64,000 bases of DNA, taken from Spiribacter salilacus (GTDB lineage Bacteria > Pseudomonadota > Gammaproteobacteria > Nitrococcales > Nitrococcaceae). Shown here one piece after another: positions 1-9,021 of the stretch (position 1 is its first letter; every line of letters begins with the position of its first letter). The stretch covers positions 62,001-126,000 of the forward strand of contig NZ_WJPP01000003.1 in the NCBI RefSeq assembly GCF_009649225.1, given 5' to 3'. A model generated the notes under the pieces. It was not told the DNA's origin, made no database searches, and saw only the letters and a list, made by a program, of their open reading frames with translations. The translations under genes were made by a program, and so were the position numbers.

Positions 1-542
1 TTGACCGAGATCGTTTTACGATGTGTAGCAATGGTTTGTGGTGACCGATCTAACCGAGATGCAATTTGCTCGTTTGTCAGGCCTTGGCCGACTAAACCAA
101 AAATTTCTCGCTCTCGACGAGTTAGTCTCGAGATGCGGGATTCTTCACTCTCAAACTGCGGCATACGCTCAGCCAACAGCCGCTCAATGACCTGCTTGAG
201 TTGATCGAATGCCTGAGATTTATCTACAGCTGCATACAAATTGTTACGCAGATTAGCTGGACAGGCAAAGGAGGCGGCCTGCCCTGAAAGAATAATCGCC
301 AGCGCAGACGGCTTAGCCGCCACTAACTGCGAAAACACTTCTAGGCCATCACCATCGGGCAAGTTAAGGTCCAAAACAACCACGTCAGGCAGTAGTTCGT
401 GACAACGCATTACGGCTTGACGGACCGTGCTGGCGGATCCCACCACTTCGATACCATCATGGCTTTTTAATAATACCGTTAGAAGATCTGAGAACATTCT
501 CTCGTCTTCAACAACCAACACTTTCAGCTTTTGCTCATCCAT
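1..542 (-). CDS. Response regulator, REC + LuxR-type HTH (3' end beyond the window)
   Basis: The reading frame starts at the ATG at 542-540 and runs off the left edge, so the C-terminus is missing. The N-terminal receiver domain shows the acidic pair near residues 12-13 (VVEDE) and the phospho-acceptor Asp near residue 58 in VVLDLNLPDGDG. The visible C-terminal part carries LTRREREIFGLVGQGLTNEQIA, the start of a NarL/FixJ (LuxR) helix-turn-helix. It lies 4 nt after the stop of the histidine kinase gene, so the two are almost certainly a co-transcribed two-component pair. Target genes cannot be read from the sequence. One antisense copy of the dispersed 9-bp word lies at 259-267. Confidence 0.9.
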   Translation of the reverse strand, partial: MDEQKLKVLVVEDERMFSDLLTVLLKSHDGIEVVGSASTVRQAVMRCHELLPDVVVLDLNLPDGDGLEVFSQLVAAKPSALAIILSGQAASFACPANLRNNLYAAVDKSQAFDQLKQVIERLLAERMPQFESEESRISRLTRREREIFGLVGQGLTNEQIASRLDRSPQTIATHRKTISV

Positions 543-546
543 CTCA

Positions 547-2019
547 TCACCCATTTGTTTGCTCTGAAGCCCGACTTTCTGCAGGAAAAATCAGGCTGGT
601 CGTTGTTCCTTCGCCGGGCGCAGAACGCAAAAGTAAAGCGGCACCCGAACGCTCAATAAAGCAGCGAACCATAAATAAACCCAAACCGCTTCCCTGTGGG
701 TTATCACTATTGCTAAATAGCGGCTCAAAAATGCGTTGCTGCGTTTGCCAATCCATACCGCACCCGGTATCAGTTACCCGAATCATAATGACTGGGCCAA
801 AAAGCACCATACCTACAGCTGGGGAGGTAGCGGGCATTTGCGAACACCACTCTGCAGAAACGGTTAACTGGCCGCCGTTCACCATGGCGTTTTGCGCATT
901 TTTTGTTAAATTGGTGAGCGCACTTAAAAACAAGCCTGGATGCGTGATTGCAGTGAGCTCGGGTTCGATGCGGGTTTGCAATTCCACGCCTTCTCTTAAC
1001 TGCTGGCGCAAAAGCGACAAAAATTCATCCATCAGATAGTTAATATCAACCGGGCCCGTTTGAATTGACTCGCTACTACTTAGCGCAGAAACACCGGTCA
1101 CCGTGTTTCGTGCCAGCTGCATTGCATGTTCGCACTGCCTTAATGAATACCGCGTTGTTACATCGCTGGTATCTAATTGTGTCGCTAATTGCCCAAAAGT
1201 CCCTTGCAAAAGCCCTAGCGCATTTGCCATATCATGGCCAAATCCATACGCAATATGCTTAATGGTTTCGTTTCTTTTCTCGCGAATACGCTCCTCGACT
1301 CGTGCGCGCTCAGCTTCCTGCTCTGCAGCCTGCGTAACCAAGGCTAACTCCATTTGCTGCGATTTACGCAAGCCGTCTTCATAGATTAAAAATAAAAAGG
1401 CCGGAGATTGTAGGTAGCCAAATACCACCAAACCGAGCATAAAAAGCGCTGCTCCCATCCCTGCTAAAAATTGCTGCTCGGACAGATAAAGCAATGATTC
1501 GACCGTACGAACGAAAAATAGCAAGGCGACGAACAATACGGTACTCAGAAAAACGTAACTCACGAGCGATTGACGGGAGCGCAGCTTTAACACGAGATAT
1601 GCACAAAATGTTTGCTGAAAAACTACCGCTGCGGAAACGATCAGAACGCGCAGCCAGACCAATTCCCCCCACGGAGAGAGCCAGACAAGGGTAAAACTGC
1701 CAGCTGTTAGGCCAAACCAAGCAATTGAGATTTGTTTCGCGTATCGATACTGCAAGTGAGAAGCCAGGGCATTCAGCATCAACGCCATGCCAACTAAAAT
1801 CACAGAATTACCGACAAGAATTGACCAGAACGCAGGGATAAGAGGTCGCAATATTAATAAAATAAGACCCACCCCTGCCAGAGCGGAGCCGATGCCCCAG
1901 CCCGGCAGCACCGCGCTCCCTTTTCTTCCGAGCACAGTTACCAACGTCCCGAAAAAAATCATCGAACAAGCTAGCACCGCCATTAAGGTGAGCGGATCTA
2001 AAGCGAGGACCGTATTCAT
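547..2019 (-). CDS. Membrane sensor histidine kinase
   Basis: A 490-residue protein. Residues about 8-215 contain some seven hydrophobic segments forming an integral-membrane sensor, followed by a short charged coiled-coil (about 215-250). The phospho-acceptor His is near residue 262 in GHDMANAL, the N box near 370-377 (NLTKNAQNA), the G1 box near 417 (DTGCGM) and the G2 box near 443 (GSGLGLF), so all parts of an active kinase are present. There is no periplasmic sensor domain between the helices, so the signal is probably perceived in or at the membrane. It precedes its response regulator in the same operon and follows the GntR regulator by only 14 nt. The ligand is unknown. Confidence 0.88.
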   Translation of the reverse strand: MNTVLALDPLTLMAVLACSMIFFGTLVTVLGRKGSAVLPGWGIGSALAGVGLILLILRPLIPAFWSILVGNSVILVGMALMLNALASHLQYRYAKQISIAWFGLTAGSFTLVWLSPWGELVWLRVLIVSAAVVFQQTFCAYLVLKLRSRQSLVSYVFLSTVLFVALLFFVRTVESLLYLSEQQFLAGMGAALFMLGLVVFGYLQSPAFLFLIYEDGLRKSQQMELALVTQAAEQEAERARVEERIREKRNETIKHIAYGFGHDMANALGLLQGTFGQLATQLDTSDVTTRYSLRQCEHAMQLARNTVTGVSALSSSESIQTGPVDINYLMDEFLSLLRQQLREGVELQTRIEPELTAITHPGLFLSALTNLTKNAQNAMVNGGQLTVSAEWCSQMPATSPAVGMVLFGPVIMIRVTDTGCGMDWQTQQRIFEPLFSNSDNPQGSGLGLFMVRCFIERSGAALLLRSAPGEGTTTSLIFPAESRASEQTNG

Positions 2020-2033
2020 TGCGGGAGTTTAAG

Positions 2034-2744
2034 CTACCCGTTATCTGCCCGCAATTTAAGATTAAGTCGCTTTAATGCATTGTTAATATGCACCAACATC
2101 GCTGCACGTGCCGCATCGGGGTCAGCATCTTCAATGGCCTCTAAGATGACGCAGTGCTCTTTATGCACTCCATTATCGCGATCACCTCGGCGCGCCGTGT
2201 TCGAGCGTGCAACCACAATCGAGCGCACCATTGGTTCGTGAAAATAACCCAACAACTCAACAAAGAGTGGATTGCCTGTGGCTTGAGCAATGGATTGATG
2301 AAAACGCACATCATGCTCAGCCGCTGGTCGCCCCGCTTGCACCGCACGCTCTAAACCCGCCATTGCCGAACGAATGGCTTCTAGCCCTTCCGCTGTTCTA
2401 TAGCGTGCCGCTAAGGCCGCCGCACCGGTCTCCAGCTCTCTTCGGATCTCAAATACATCGCGCAAAGACTCGGAGTCGTATTCTTCACGGCTAAACCCGT
2501 TGCTAGCCCGCCATGCTAACGGACTAGCGACATACGTGCCCGCCCCCTGCCGGGTATGAACCATACCGCTGCTTCGCAGCTGCGCGATCGCTTCCCGCAC
2601 CGCAGAGCGACTCACCGCAAAATGGTTAGCTAACTCTGCCTCTGTTGGCAGCTTTTCGCCCGCCTCATACTTTCTATCTCGAATATCCCTTTCAAGCACA
2701 CTTGCCAGCTCGGCCGGTAGCCGTCGGCCCACAAGACTATCCAT
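2034..2744 (-). CDS. GntR-family (FadR/FCD subfamily) transcriptional regulator
   Basis: A 236-residue protein with an N-terminal winged helix (about 10-75, including LPTEAELANHFAVSRSAVREAI) and an all-helical FCD ligand-binding domain (about 90-225) containing the R..LE and H..H type residues that bind a metal-linked carboxylate effector in this subfamily. The start ATG at 2744 lies one base after the stop of the dehydrogenase gene, with an AGGAGG ribosome binding site inside that gene. This coupling suggests that it regulates the upstream YdiJ-like enzyme in response to a hydroxyacid. A candidate operator is present at 5761-5791, upstream of the dehydrogenase. Confidence 0.88.
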   Translation of the reverse strand: MDSLVGRRLPAELASVLERDIRDRKYEAGEKLPTEAELANHFAVSRSAVREAIAQLRSSGMVHTRQGAGTYVASPLAWRASNGFSREEYDSESLRDVFEIRRELETGAAALAARYRTAEGLEAIRSAMAGLERAVQAGRPAAEHDVRFHQSIAQATGNPLFVELLGYFHEPMVRSIVVARSNTARRGDRDNGVHKEHCVILEAIEDADPDAARAAMLVHINNALKRLNLKLRADNG

Positions 2745-2745
2745 G

Positions 2746-5739
2746 TCACCCTCCTAAACACCTCGCCAGCGCCACGGCTGGATGAACTGCACTCTTAGCA
2801 GAAAAACGCTTTACCTGTGTGCGACAAGAATACCCGGTTGCGAGTACCGATGCCTGTCCTTGTAAATGCTGAGACCAACTAGACTCATACAACGCCTTAG
2901 AATTTGCTAGGTGCTCGCTCTGGTGGCCATACGCGCCAGCCATTCCGCAACATCCGGCGGAGTGGAGTGAAAGTGCCTGTCCTAATTGTTCAAAAATTTC
3001 CCGCCATGCGTTTTCCGCTGACGCATCGGCGGTTTGCTCAGTGCAATGCATAAATAAGGCGTAATTTGTGGGTGATTTGGGGTGGCTGTCCTTTATCGGC
3101 TCTTTTACCCGCTCTTTAAGTAACGCCCGGTGCTCGTAAAGCCACTCCGAAAATAAGGACAGGCATGGGTGGCTGTCCGGCAACAAGCCTTGGCAGTCAT
3201 CGCGCAGAAAAAGACCAACGCTTGGTTCGATAATAACGATGCCTGTCCCCGTAATTTTCGTAACGCCGGAAAGCCGCTGCAGGAGGCGGCGCGAGACGCG
3301 GCGCTGGGCTGAAAGCATGCCGTGAGCGTGCAGCGCTTTGCCTGAGGCCTGGAACGGGAGAACAACCGGCGTGGCGCCAGTGGCAGCAATCACTGCGCAA
3401 ACGGCTGGCAGGGTGTCTTGTTCATGAAAACCAGTAAATGCATCAGGCAGGACAGCCACCGGATTGGCAACCGCGGTTAGGTACTGATTGGCTTGAGACC
3501 AGCTGCGCGCGACGTGATAGCCCGCAAGTTTTGCCTGCCTAATACCGTGATCTTGTCGGGGCAGTGGCGCGTCGACTACGCCAATGCGAGACAACAGCGA
3601 CTTGATAGGCCGTGCGCTCATGATCGGCGCGAGCAATGGAGAAAATGTAGCAAGCAGCGGCGCAAGCCCCTCGGCGTTTGCGATGAGATAATCACGCAAG
3701 TGGCGTCGATAAATTCGGTGATACACATCGAGGAATCGAGACCGTACGTCGGGGATATTGACATGCACAGGACACTGCGTAGCGCACGCTTTGCAGCCTA
3801 AACACCCTGACATAGCTTGATGTACCTGATGCGAAAAATCGGTGGGATCCTGTTTTCTGGCACGTCGGAAAAAACGCCGTTTAATGTGCTCTGGCGTTTG
3901 GCCCTGCTCGGCCAGTTGACGCAGCCACTCACGCAACAACGTGGCACGACCTTTGGGCGATTGCACCCGGTCGCCCGTTACTTTGTAGCTTGGACACAGC
4001 ACATTAGCGGCATCCCAATCAAAGCACACCCCGTTGCCATTACAAGCCATTGCGCTGCCCCAGCCCTGGCGGGTTGCCAACGAAATTTGCTGATCAAATT
4101 GACCTCGAAACGGCACCGCATCAATCGCAAGTAAAGGCTCCGGCCGCGTGCTCGGCGCCACAATTTTGCCCGGATTCATGCGGTTGTTGGGATCAAACAG
4201 TGCCTTTACCTCAGCCAGCACTTGATACAACGCATCACCAAAAAACTCACGCGTGTACTCACCCCGAAAACCCTTACCGTGCTCACCCCAAAGCAAGCCT
4301 CGATATCGCTTAACCAACCCAACAACCGCATCCGAAATCACCCGAATACGCGCCCGATCGGCGGCATCGGTCATATCGAGCGCGGGCCGCACATGTAGAC
4401 AGCCCACATCCACGTGCCCAAACATGGCGTAATCGACCCCATGCTGCTCCAACAACTGCCGAAATTCAGCAATGTAGTCCGCCAATACCGCCGGCGGCAC
4501 CGCCGTATCTTCTACAAACGCAACGGGCTTTTGCACGCCCTCAGTGCGGCCCAACATACCAACAGACCGAGATCGGATGTTCCACAGCGCCGCCATCTCG
4601 TCACGGCCACGTGCCACATAATATGAGCTGCCCCGCTCATCGAGGCGAGCGACCAGGGCGCCGAGCTGTGACTCAAGCTCATCACCGGAATTAGCCACTA
4701 ACTCAACGAAATTGCACATCACCCGCGCGTCTGCGCCATCGCCCTGCATCGCCGCCTCAACGGCTGGCCAGAGCGGATCTTGACGTGCCACGGTTTGAAT
4801 TCGGTCATCCAAGGTTTCCACCGCCGCGGGGGCTGACTCCACCAACCACTGCGCATCACGCAGCGCTTGATCAAAATCGGCGTAGCGCACAACCACAACT
4901 GCCTTATGACTGGGTAGAGGTTTAAGCCGCAAGCGGATTCGACTCACAATACCCAGCGTGCCCTCAGCGCCGGCCACCAAGCGTGTCAGATCAACACCAC
5001 CGTCTGGCATGAGGGCATCACGCAGGTTATAACCCGTTAAGGAGCGGTGCAGGTCTGGAAAACCATCGGCAATCGCTTTGCGATGCGGGTGGAGTAGCGC
5101 CTGAACTGCCCGTGCAAATTCAACACTTGCATCGGTGGTCGAGCTGGCGAGCTCAGCCGCTGAAAACTGCCGACAGGTAATTTCCCGACCATCGGCCAGA
5201 TGCAGCTGTAATGACTCGATGTAATCACCGGTTCGACCATAAACACGCGACCCCTTACCGCAGGCATCGGTACCAATCATTCCCCCAATCGTGACGCGGC
5301 TGGCTGTCGAAGTAGACGGTGGAAAGAACAAACCATGCTCAGCAAGCGCGTGATTGAGCTGTCCCAACACCACCCCAGGCTCAACATCCACAGTTTTTGT
5401 TGCCACATCAACTGCCAGGATTTTATTTGTATGACGACTTGTGTCGATAACAACCTGATCGGTGAGTGACTGTCCATTTGTGCCTGTCCCCCCTCCGCGC
5501 GGGGCAAAACGCACCTCTTGCAACGACGCCTCGTTGGCCGCGGCAAGCAAACGGTGGATGTCCGCTTTAGAAGCCGGAAACAAAACCAGCGCAGGCAGTT
5601 GTTGATAAACACTATTATCGGTCGCGGCAAGAAGACGAGAGGCTGGATCATCGCCAATATGACCTTCAAAGCCATGCTGGCGCAGGGCGTTTACGAATGC
5701 CTTGGCAGAAGATTGATTAATGACAGGAAAAGAACCCAC
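2746..5739 (-). CDS. ydiJ: YdiJ-type FAD / 4Fe-4S 2-hydroxyacid dehydrogenase
   Basis: At 997 residues it is close to the length of E. coli YdiJ. Order of domains: FAD-binding PCMH fold (about 45-270, with a glycine-rich PRGGGTGTNGQSL loop), FAD-oxidase C-terminal domain (about 280-540), a ferredoxin-like cluster motif CLGCKACATQCPVH (about 655-670), and a C-terminal CCG-type domain with SAGCCGMAGAYG. Such proteins oxidise D-2-hydroxyacids (YdiJ itself is associated with D-2-hydroxyglutarate) and pass electrons to a membrane carrier. The first codon is GTG at 5739. It is the first gene of the operon with the GntR regulator. Nine copies of the dispersed 9-bp word lie inside, two of them encoding part of the FAD loop. 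Confidence 0.88.
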   Translation of the reverse strand: MGSFPVINQSSAKAFVNALRQHGFEGHIGDDPASRLLAATDNSVYQQLPALVLFPASKADIHRLLAAANEASLQEVRFAPRGGGTGTNGQSLTDQVVIDTSRHTNKILAVDVATKTVDVEPGVVLGQLNHALAEHGLFFPPSTSTASRVTIGGMIGTDACGKGSRVYGRTGDYIESLQLHLADGREITCRQFSAAELASSTTDASVEFARAVQALLHPHRKAIADGFPDLHRSLTGYNLRDALMPDGGVDLTRLVAGAEGTLGIVSRIRLRLKPLPSHKAVVVVRYADFDQALRDAQWLVESAPAAVETLDDRIQTVARQDPLWPAVEAAMQGDGADARVMCNFVELVANSGDELESQLGALVARLDERGSSYYVARGRDEMAALWNIRSRSVGMLGRTEGVQKPVAFVEDTAVPPAVLADYIAEFRQLLEQHGVDYAMFGHVDVGCLHVRPALDMTDAADRARIRVISDAVVGLVKRYRGLLWGEHGKGFRGEYTREFFGDALYQVLAEVKALFDPNNRMNPGKIVAPSTRPEPLLAIDAVPFRGQFDQQISLATRQGWGSAMACNGNGVCFDWDAANVLCPSYKVTGDRVQSPKGRATLLREWLRQLAEQGQTPEHIKRRFFRRARKQDPTDFSHQVHQAMSGCLGCKACATQCPVHVNIPDVRSRFLDVYHRIYRRHLRDYLIANAEGLAPLLATFSPLLAPIMSARPIKSLLSRIGVVDAPLPRQDHGIRQAKLAGYHVARSWSQANQYLTAVANPVAVLPDAFTGFHEQDTLPAVCAVIAATGATPVVLPFQASGKALHAHGMLSAQRRVSRRLLQRLSGVTKITGTGIVIIEPSVGLFLRDDCQGLLPDSHPCLSLFSEWLYEHRALLKERVKEPIKDSHPKSPTNYALFMHCTEQTADASAENAWREIFEQLGQALSLHSAGCCGMAGAYGHQSEHLANSKALYESSWSQHLQGQASVLATGYSCRTQVKRFSAKSAVHPAVALARCLGG

Positions 5740-5760
5740 ACCGCACCACGCTAGTACAAT

Positions 5761-5791
5761 TTGTCTGATATCTTAGCAGAACATCAGACAA
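5761..5791. promoter_or_regulatory. Candidate GntR-family operator (9-bp inverted repeat)
   Basis: TTGTCTGAT at 5761-5769 and its exact reverse complement ATCAGACAA at 5783-5791 are separated by 13 bases. The site is 22 bases upstream of the start of the ydiJ-like gene, in the only non-coding gap of that operon, and the operon encodes a FadR-type regulator. The T-G-T...A-C-A half-site style fits GntR/FCD operators, although the spacer is longer than the usual close palindrome. Autoregulation is inferred. Confidence 0.5.
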
Positions 5792-5825
5792 CGACCAACG
5801 TGTTGCGGCGCGTTATTCTACTTAC

Positions 5826-7142
5826 TTAAAGCCCGTACTGCTCGCGGGCATACTGACCCAGGCCAACGGCATCTAACCGATCCAATGGCGCGAGGAAGGT
5901 CACCTGAATGACGCCTGGGGCTCGGCCGATCTCAATGGCACCATTCACCGTAGCTCGGTTACGCACCTCCGGCACGGTCATATCGAGCAATTTTGCGGCT
6001 CGCTCTAACCCGTTTTCGATTGCGTCATTCAAATTAGCCGCAGTTCCAATCACAGAAATGGGGGCCACCGACTCTAATGCCGCCAAACCCCACTGACTAG
6101 CAAGGCGCTCACCCTTGGCCCGCTCTTCAGGCGTAAACGGCTGAGCTAATGGCGGCAGATCCTCAACCAGCGGGAACAGCACGGGGCCATCAATCGGATA
6201 ATTACGAACGATTTCCACCTGCAACGTGACACTGCCCGCTACATCCATGGTATGCCCGGCGATTTCGCCATCGCCTTGGCCCGCATGCATGTCGCCTAAA
6301 TACACGCCACCGCCCGGCACCTTAACGGGACTGACCAAAATGGCGCCAGCACGCACCGCATCAATATCCATATGGCCGTCTGTTTTATGAGTGGCTAATT
6401 GCTCTGCGGTGATTGCGTAATCATGGGGGGCACCCACCAAAAACGCGCCAAAATCACCGGCATTGTGGCTATCCGGCATTGCCATGGAGGGGCAGGTGCC
6501 CAGCTGACCTAAAAATGGCCGCATTCGCACTAAGGCACCGGGCATATCTGAAGGCGCATAATGCAAAATCGAATGCTGGTGGCTGTCATCGGGCAGTGCC
6601 GCATAATGATCGGCGTTGTGGCCAATCTTCTCAGCGCCCGCCTGATTCATTGTGACACCCACGCTGCGAGTATCATCAAAGACCACCGTGTAGCCATGCA
6701 CAATCTCAAAAGGTGTTACCGCATTGCCGCAGTTATCACAGCGCACCGACGACTGCCCAATACCTTCAATATGCGTCTCTGGCCAAAGCTGATCACAAGA
6801 CGGGCAACGCGCGGCAACGTAGGGATCGCCTAAGCAAAAGCCCTCTGGCGAGCTATCATGCCCCGACGCCGTTGCATTCGATGTGACCGTGACATCACGG
6901 ATCCGAATTGCAATGCCATCGCCAACCTCAGCACCAGCAACGGCCACTGGTTTAGTGACCTCATGACCACCACGAAGACTCGGGGTAATCATCGGCCCCC
7001 AGCAGCCAGGGGCCGTATTCGCAATAATGACGCCGCCATCTTCAACCGGCCCTAACATGGGCTCGTTAGGGTCAAGCACGCTATTTGTGAATCCATCCAC
7101 AACTAAACTGCGACGCGCGGATTTATTGGTTTTCTCAAGCAT
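5826..7142 (-). CDS. Acetamidase/formamidase family protein with a zinc-ribbon-like insert
   Basis: A 438-residue FmdA/AmdA-family protein, expected to hydrolyse short amides such as formamide or acetamide to ammonia and the acid in the cytoplasm. Family signatures include the GCWGPM segment near the N-terminus, PGGGVYLGDMHAGQGDGE and GHTMDVAGSVTLQVE. Around residues 130-165 a CPSC...CDNC pattern spaced by about 20 residues looks like a small zinc ribbon, which I do not expect in the textbook enzyme. It is the last gene of a minus-strand run and begins 24 bases after the outer-membrane protein gene. No nitrogen-regulation or transporter gene adjoins it, so the substrate is open. Confidence 0.82.
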   Translation of the reverse strand: MLEKTNKSARRSLVVDGFTNSVLDPNEPMLGPVEDGGVIIANTAPGCWGPMITPSLRGGHEVTKPVAVAGAEVGDGIAIRIRDVTVTSNATASGHDSSPEGFCLGDPYVAARCPSCDQLWPETHIEGIGQSSVRCDNCGNAVTPFEIVHGYTVVFDDTRSVGVTMNQAGAEKIGHNADHYAALPDDSHQHSILHYAPSDMPGALVRMRPFLGQLGTCPSMAMPDSHNAGDFGAFLVGAPHDYAITAEQLATHKTDGHMDIDAVRAGAILVSPVKVPGGGVYLGDMHAGQGDGEIAGHTMDVAGSVTLQVEIVRNYPIDGPVLFPLVEDLPPLAQPFTPEERAKGERLASQWGLAALESVAPISVIGTAANLNDAIENGLERAAKLLDMTVPEVRNRATVNGAIEIGRAPGVIQVTFLAPLDRLDAVGLGQYAREQYGL

Positions 7143-7166
7143 GCCAGACTTCTCCTATCAGATAAT

Positions 7167-7694
7167 TTAGAACCGCATCCTAAAGCCAAGCGAAAGCGCT
7201 GTGACATCGTAAGAGGAATCATCAAAATATTGCATATATTCCAGGCCAACCGAGGCCACAGGCGTGACACTTGCCTCAACACCAATTCCCCAAGACAAAC
7301 CCGTCTCAGTACCAGACGCCGTAATGGCATCAGAATCTGCCGAAAAATCTGCCAAAGTCACACCGGCAATCCCATAAGGAGTAATGGTGCCGGCGATTGG
7401 CAAGCGGGCAACGCCATAACCCCCCACAAGGTAATCGATATCGACCTCGGTGGACTCATCATCGATGCTCATGCTGTCGCCACTCAGGCCCAGCCCCAGC
7501 CGCGCTTCAAACCCAAAATACTGATCGACAGTGCCACCAAACCGCCCTAACACCATCGTTGGATCGACACTGCCGGCTTCGTTCTGATCGTACTCAAACT
7601 GACTGAACTGCACCCCTGCATAGCTTTCCTCAACTGCCGAAGCGGGCACCGCGAGGAATAACGCAGGCAGCGCAATAACCAAACGCTTAATCAT
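7167..7694 (-). CDS. Small outer-membrane beta-barrel protein
   Basis: A 175-residue exported protein. The signal peptide is evident (MIKRLVIALPALFLAVPASA) with cleavage after ASA. The mature part alternates hydrophobic and polar residues with many Gly/Tyr/Phe positions, and the last strand ends LSLGFRMRF, with the terminal aromatic residue recognised by the BAM complex. Size and pattern fit the eight-stranded OmpA-like or OMP_b-brl family. No specific function can be assigned. Confidence 0.75.
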   Translation of the reverse strand: MIKRLVIALPALFLAVPASAVEESYAGVQFSQFEYDQNEAGSVDPTMVLGRFGGTVDQYFGFEARLGLGLSGDSMSIDDESTEVDIDYLVGGYGVARLPIAGTITPYGIAGVTLADFSADSDAITASGTETGLSWGIGVEASVTPVASVGLEYMQYFDDSSYDVTALSLGFRMRF

Positions 7695-7725
7695 TATGAA
7701 TTCTCCTTATCACCCCATTAAAAAA

Positions 7726-9021
7726 CTATAGGCGATCCTGCGGCAAGAGCAATGGGCCCCGCTCTGCTGGCGCTTGTTGGCCGTCAGCCTCAATCGGCTT
7801 TTCTTCAGACCTAACTAATAAACTACCATCCGGCACCGCAATAAGGCGATCGGCAGCGCCATCGACCAAAGTGGCGTAACTCAGTTTGTTGGTTACCCGC
7901 ACTACCTCGCCAGTACCAATCGCATTTTCAACCCGACCCAAAGACTGCTGACTATAAGGGTCGACAAGCTCCTCGCCGAGTTCATAAACCGTTAGATGAT
8001 CTCCCACAGACAGCCGATCACCGCCTTGATTGATCACAAAATCGCCGTTTTCTGACACAGATACTACGCGCATCGGGTAAATCGCTTCTACCGCTCGAAA
8101 CGCCAACTGCTGGGCGACAATCTCAGACAACCGCTGCAACACCGCATCAGATGAGCGTCCTACTCCCTCGAGCATGGCTTTGCTGACTTGAACCACCTCG
8201 GTATCAGCCCACATGATCTGCCGCGTTGCTGCACCGATGATGCGCATCTCAACGATCACCGTGCCATCTACTGATCGGCGGCGCTCTCCGGTAAGCTGAA
8301 TCACTGTCTCTGACTCAGCAACCTGCAACTCCACCAGCGTAGCGCTGAGTAAGTAGTCAGCCCCAATCACTTGGCCAAGGCGGGTAGTCTCACGCGCCGG
8401 CGTCTCAGGGTTACGCAAGAGCGCCATTTCCTGTTCAACATCGGCGGTACGCTCCCGCTCAAGTACCGCAAAACGCCGTGTGCCTGTCATCGCAGTAACC
8501 AACGCCTGGGTGATGCGGGCCGCAGCGCGACGCTCGTCAATCAAATCGCCAAATATGACCGGCCGAGCTTCGCTAGCAACCGGGTAGATGGCCATCCGCC
8601 GCCTCGCCTCATGCGAAGCGCTGCCTGGCGCTCTAAAAACCGGAATATCAACGCTCAACTCAACAGTAAATCGCGATTCAGACTGCCGCGCGGACAGCAC
8701 CCGATAACCCTCAATAAAACCCTCGGTCCGAGCCTGTATTTCACCAGATTGATTTCGCTCGAAAGATAACTTCTGCTCAGAACCATTGGCGTCTCTGACC
8801 ACTAACTCGCGCTCTGCGGTTGTGCGCTGCCGTTCCGAAACGACATCGACGCCACGCACCTGCCGTAAGGCTTCAGCTAGCCCAGCAAATATCGCTTCTT
8901 CTCGATCTAGCCCCGCCGCCTCAACCTCGACGGTGACAATCTCAGATGAAGCGGCCGCCGCCCCACAGAAGAGAAGGCCAAACAAAAGCGCGATTGTGAT
9001 CAACACCCGCTGCATCTGCAT
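7726..9021 (-). CDS. FlgT/CsgG-like exported protein
   Basis: About 431 residues with a signal peptide (RVLITIALLFGLLFCGAAAAS). The N-terminal part (DREEAIFAGLAEALRQVRGVDV) matches the FlgT_N-type domain that starts many flagellar assembly T-like proteins, and the centre (about 140-300) resembles the CsgG/TolB-N-like fold with RFAVLERERTADVEQEM. The C-terminal third resembles a FlgT_C-type beta domain. The ATG at 9021 is chosen because it overlaps the upstream stop (TGATG); a GTG at 9024 is also possible. No flagellar gene is nearby, and the gene is the last of the LpoB-centred cluster, so a role in envelope or cell-wall assembly is inferred from context only. Confidence 0.65.
   Translation of the reverse strand: MQMQRVLITIALLFGLLFCGAAAASSEIVTVEVEAAGLDREEAIFAGLAEALRQVRGVDVVSERQRTTAERELVVRDANGSEQKLSFERNQSGEIQARTEGFIEGYRVLSARQSESRFTVELSVDIPVFRAPGSASHEARRRMAIYPVASEARPVIFGDLIDERRAAARITQALVTAMTGTRRFAVLERERTADVEQEMALLRNPETPARETTRLGQVIGADYLLSATLVELQVAESETVIQLTGERRRSVDGTVIVEMRIIGAATRQIMWADTEVVQVSKAMLEGVGRSSDAVLQRLSEIVAQQLAFRAVEAIYPMRVVSVSENGDFVINQGGDRLSVGDHLTVYELGEELVDPYSQQSLGRVENAIGTGEVVRVTNKLSYATLVDGAADRLIAVPDGSLLVRSEEKPIEADGQQAPAERGPLLLPQDRL

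Noticed and set aside
5277-5675. 132-codon open frame within ydiJ in another frame
   Set aside because: Shadow frame within a well supported long gene.
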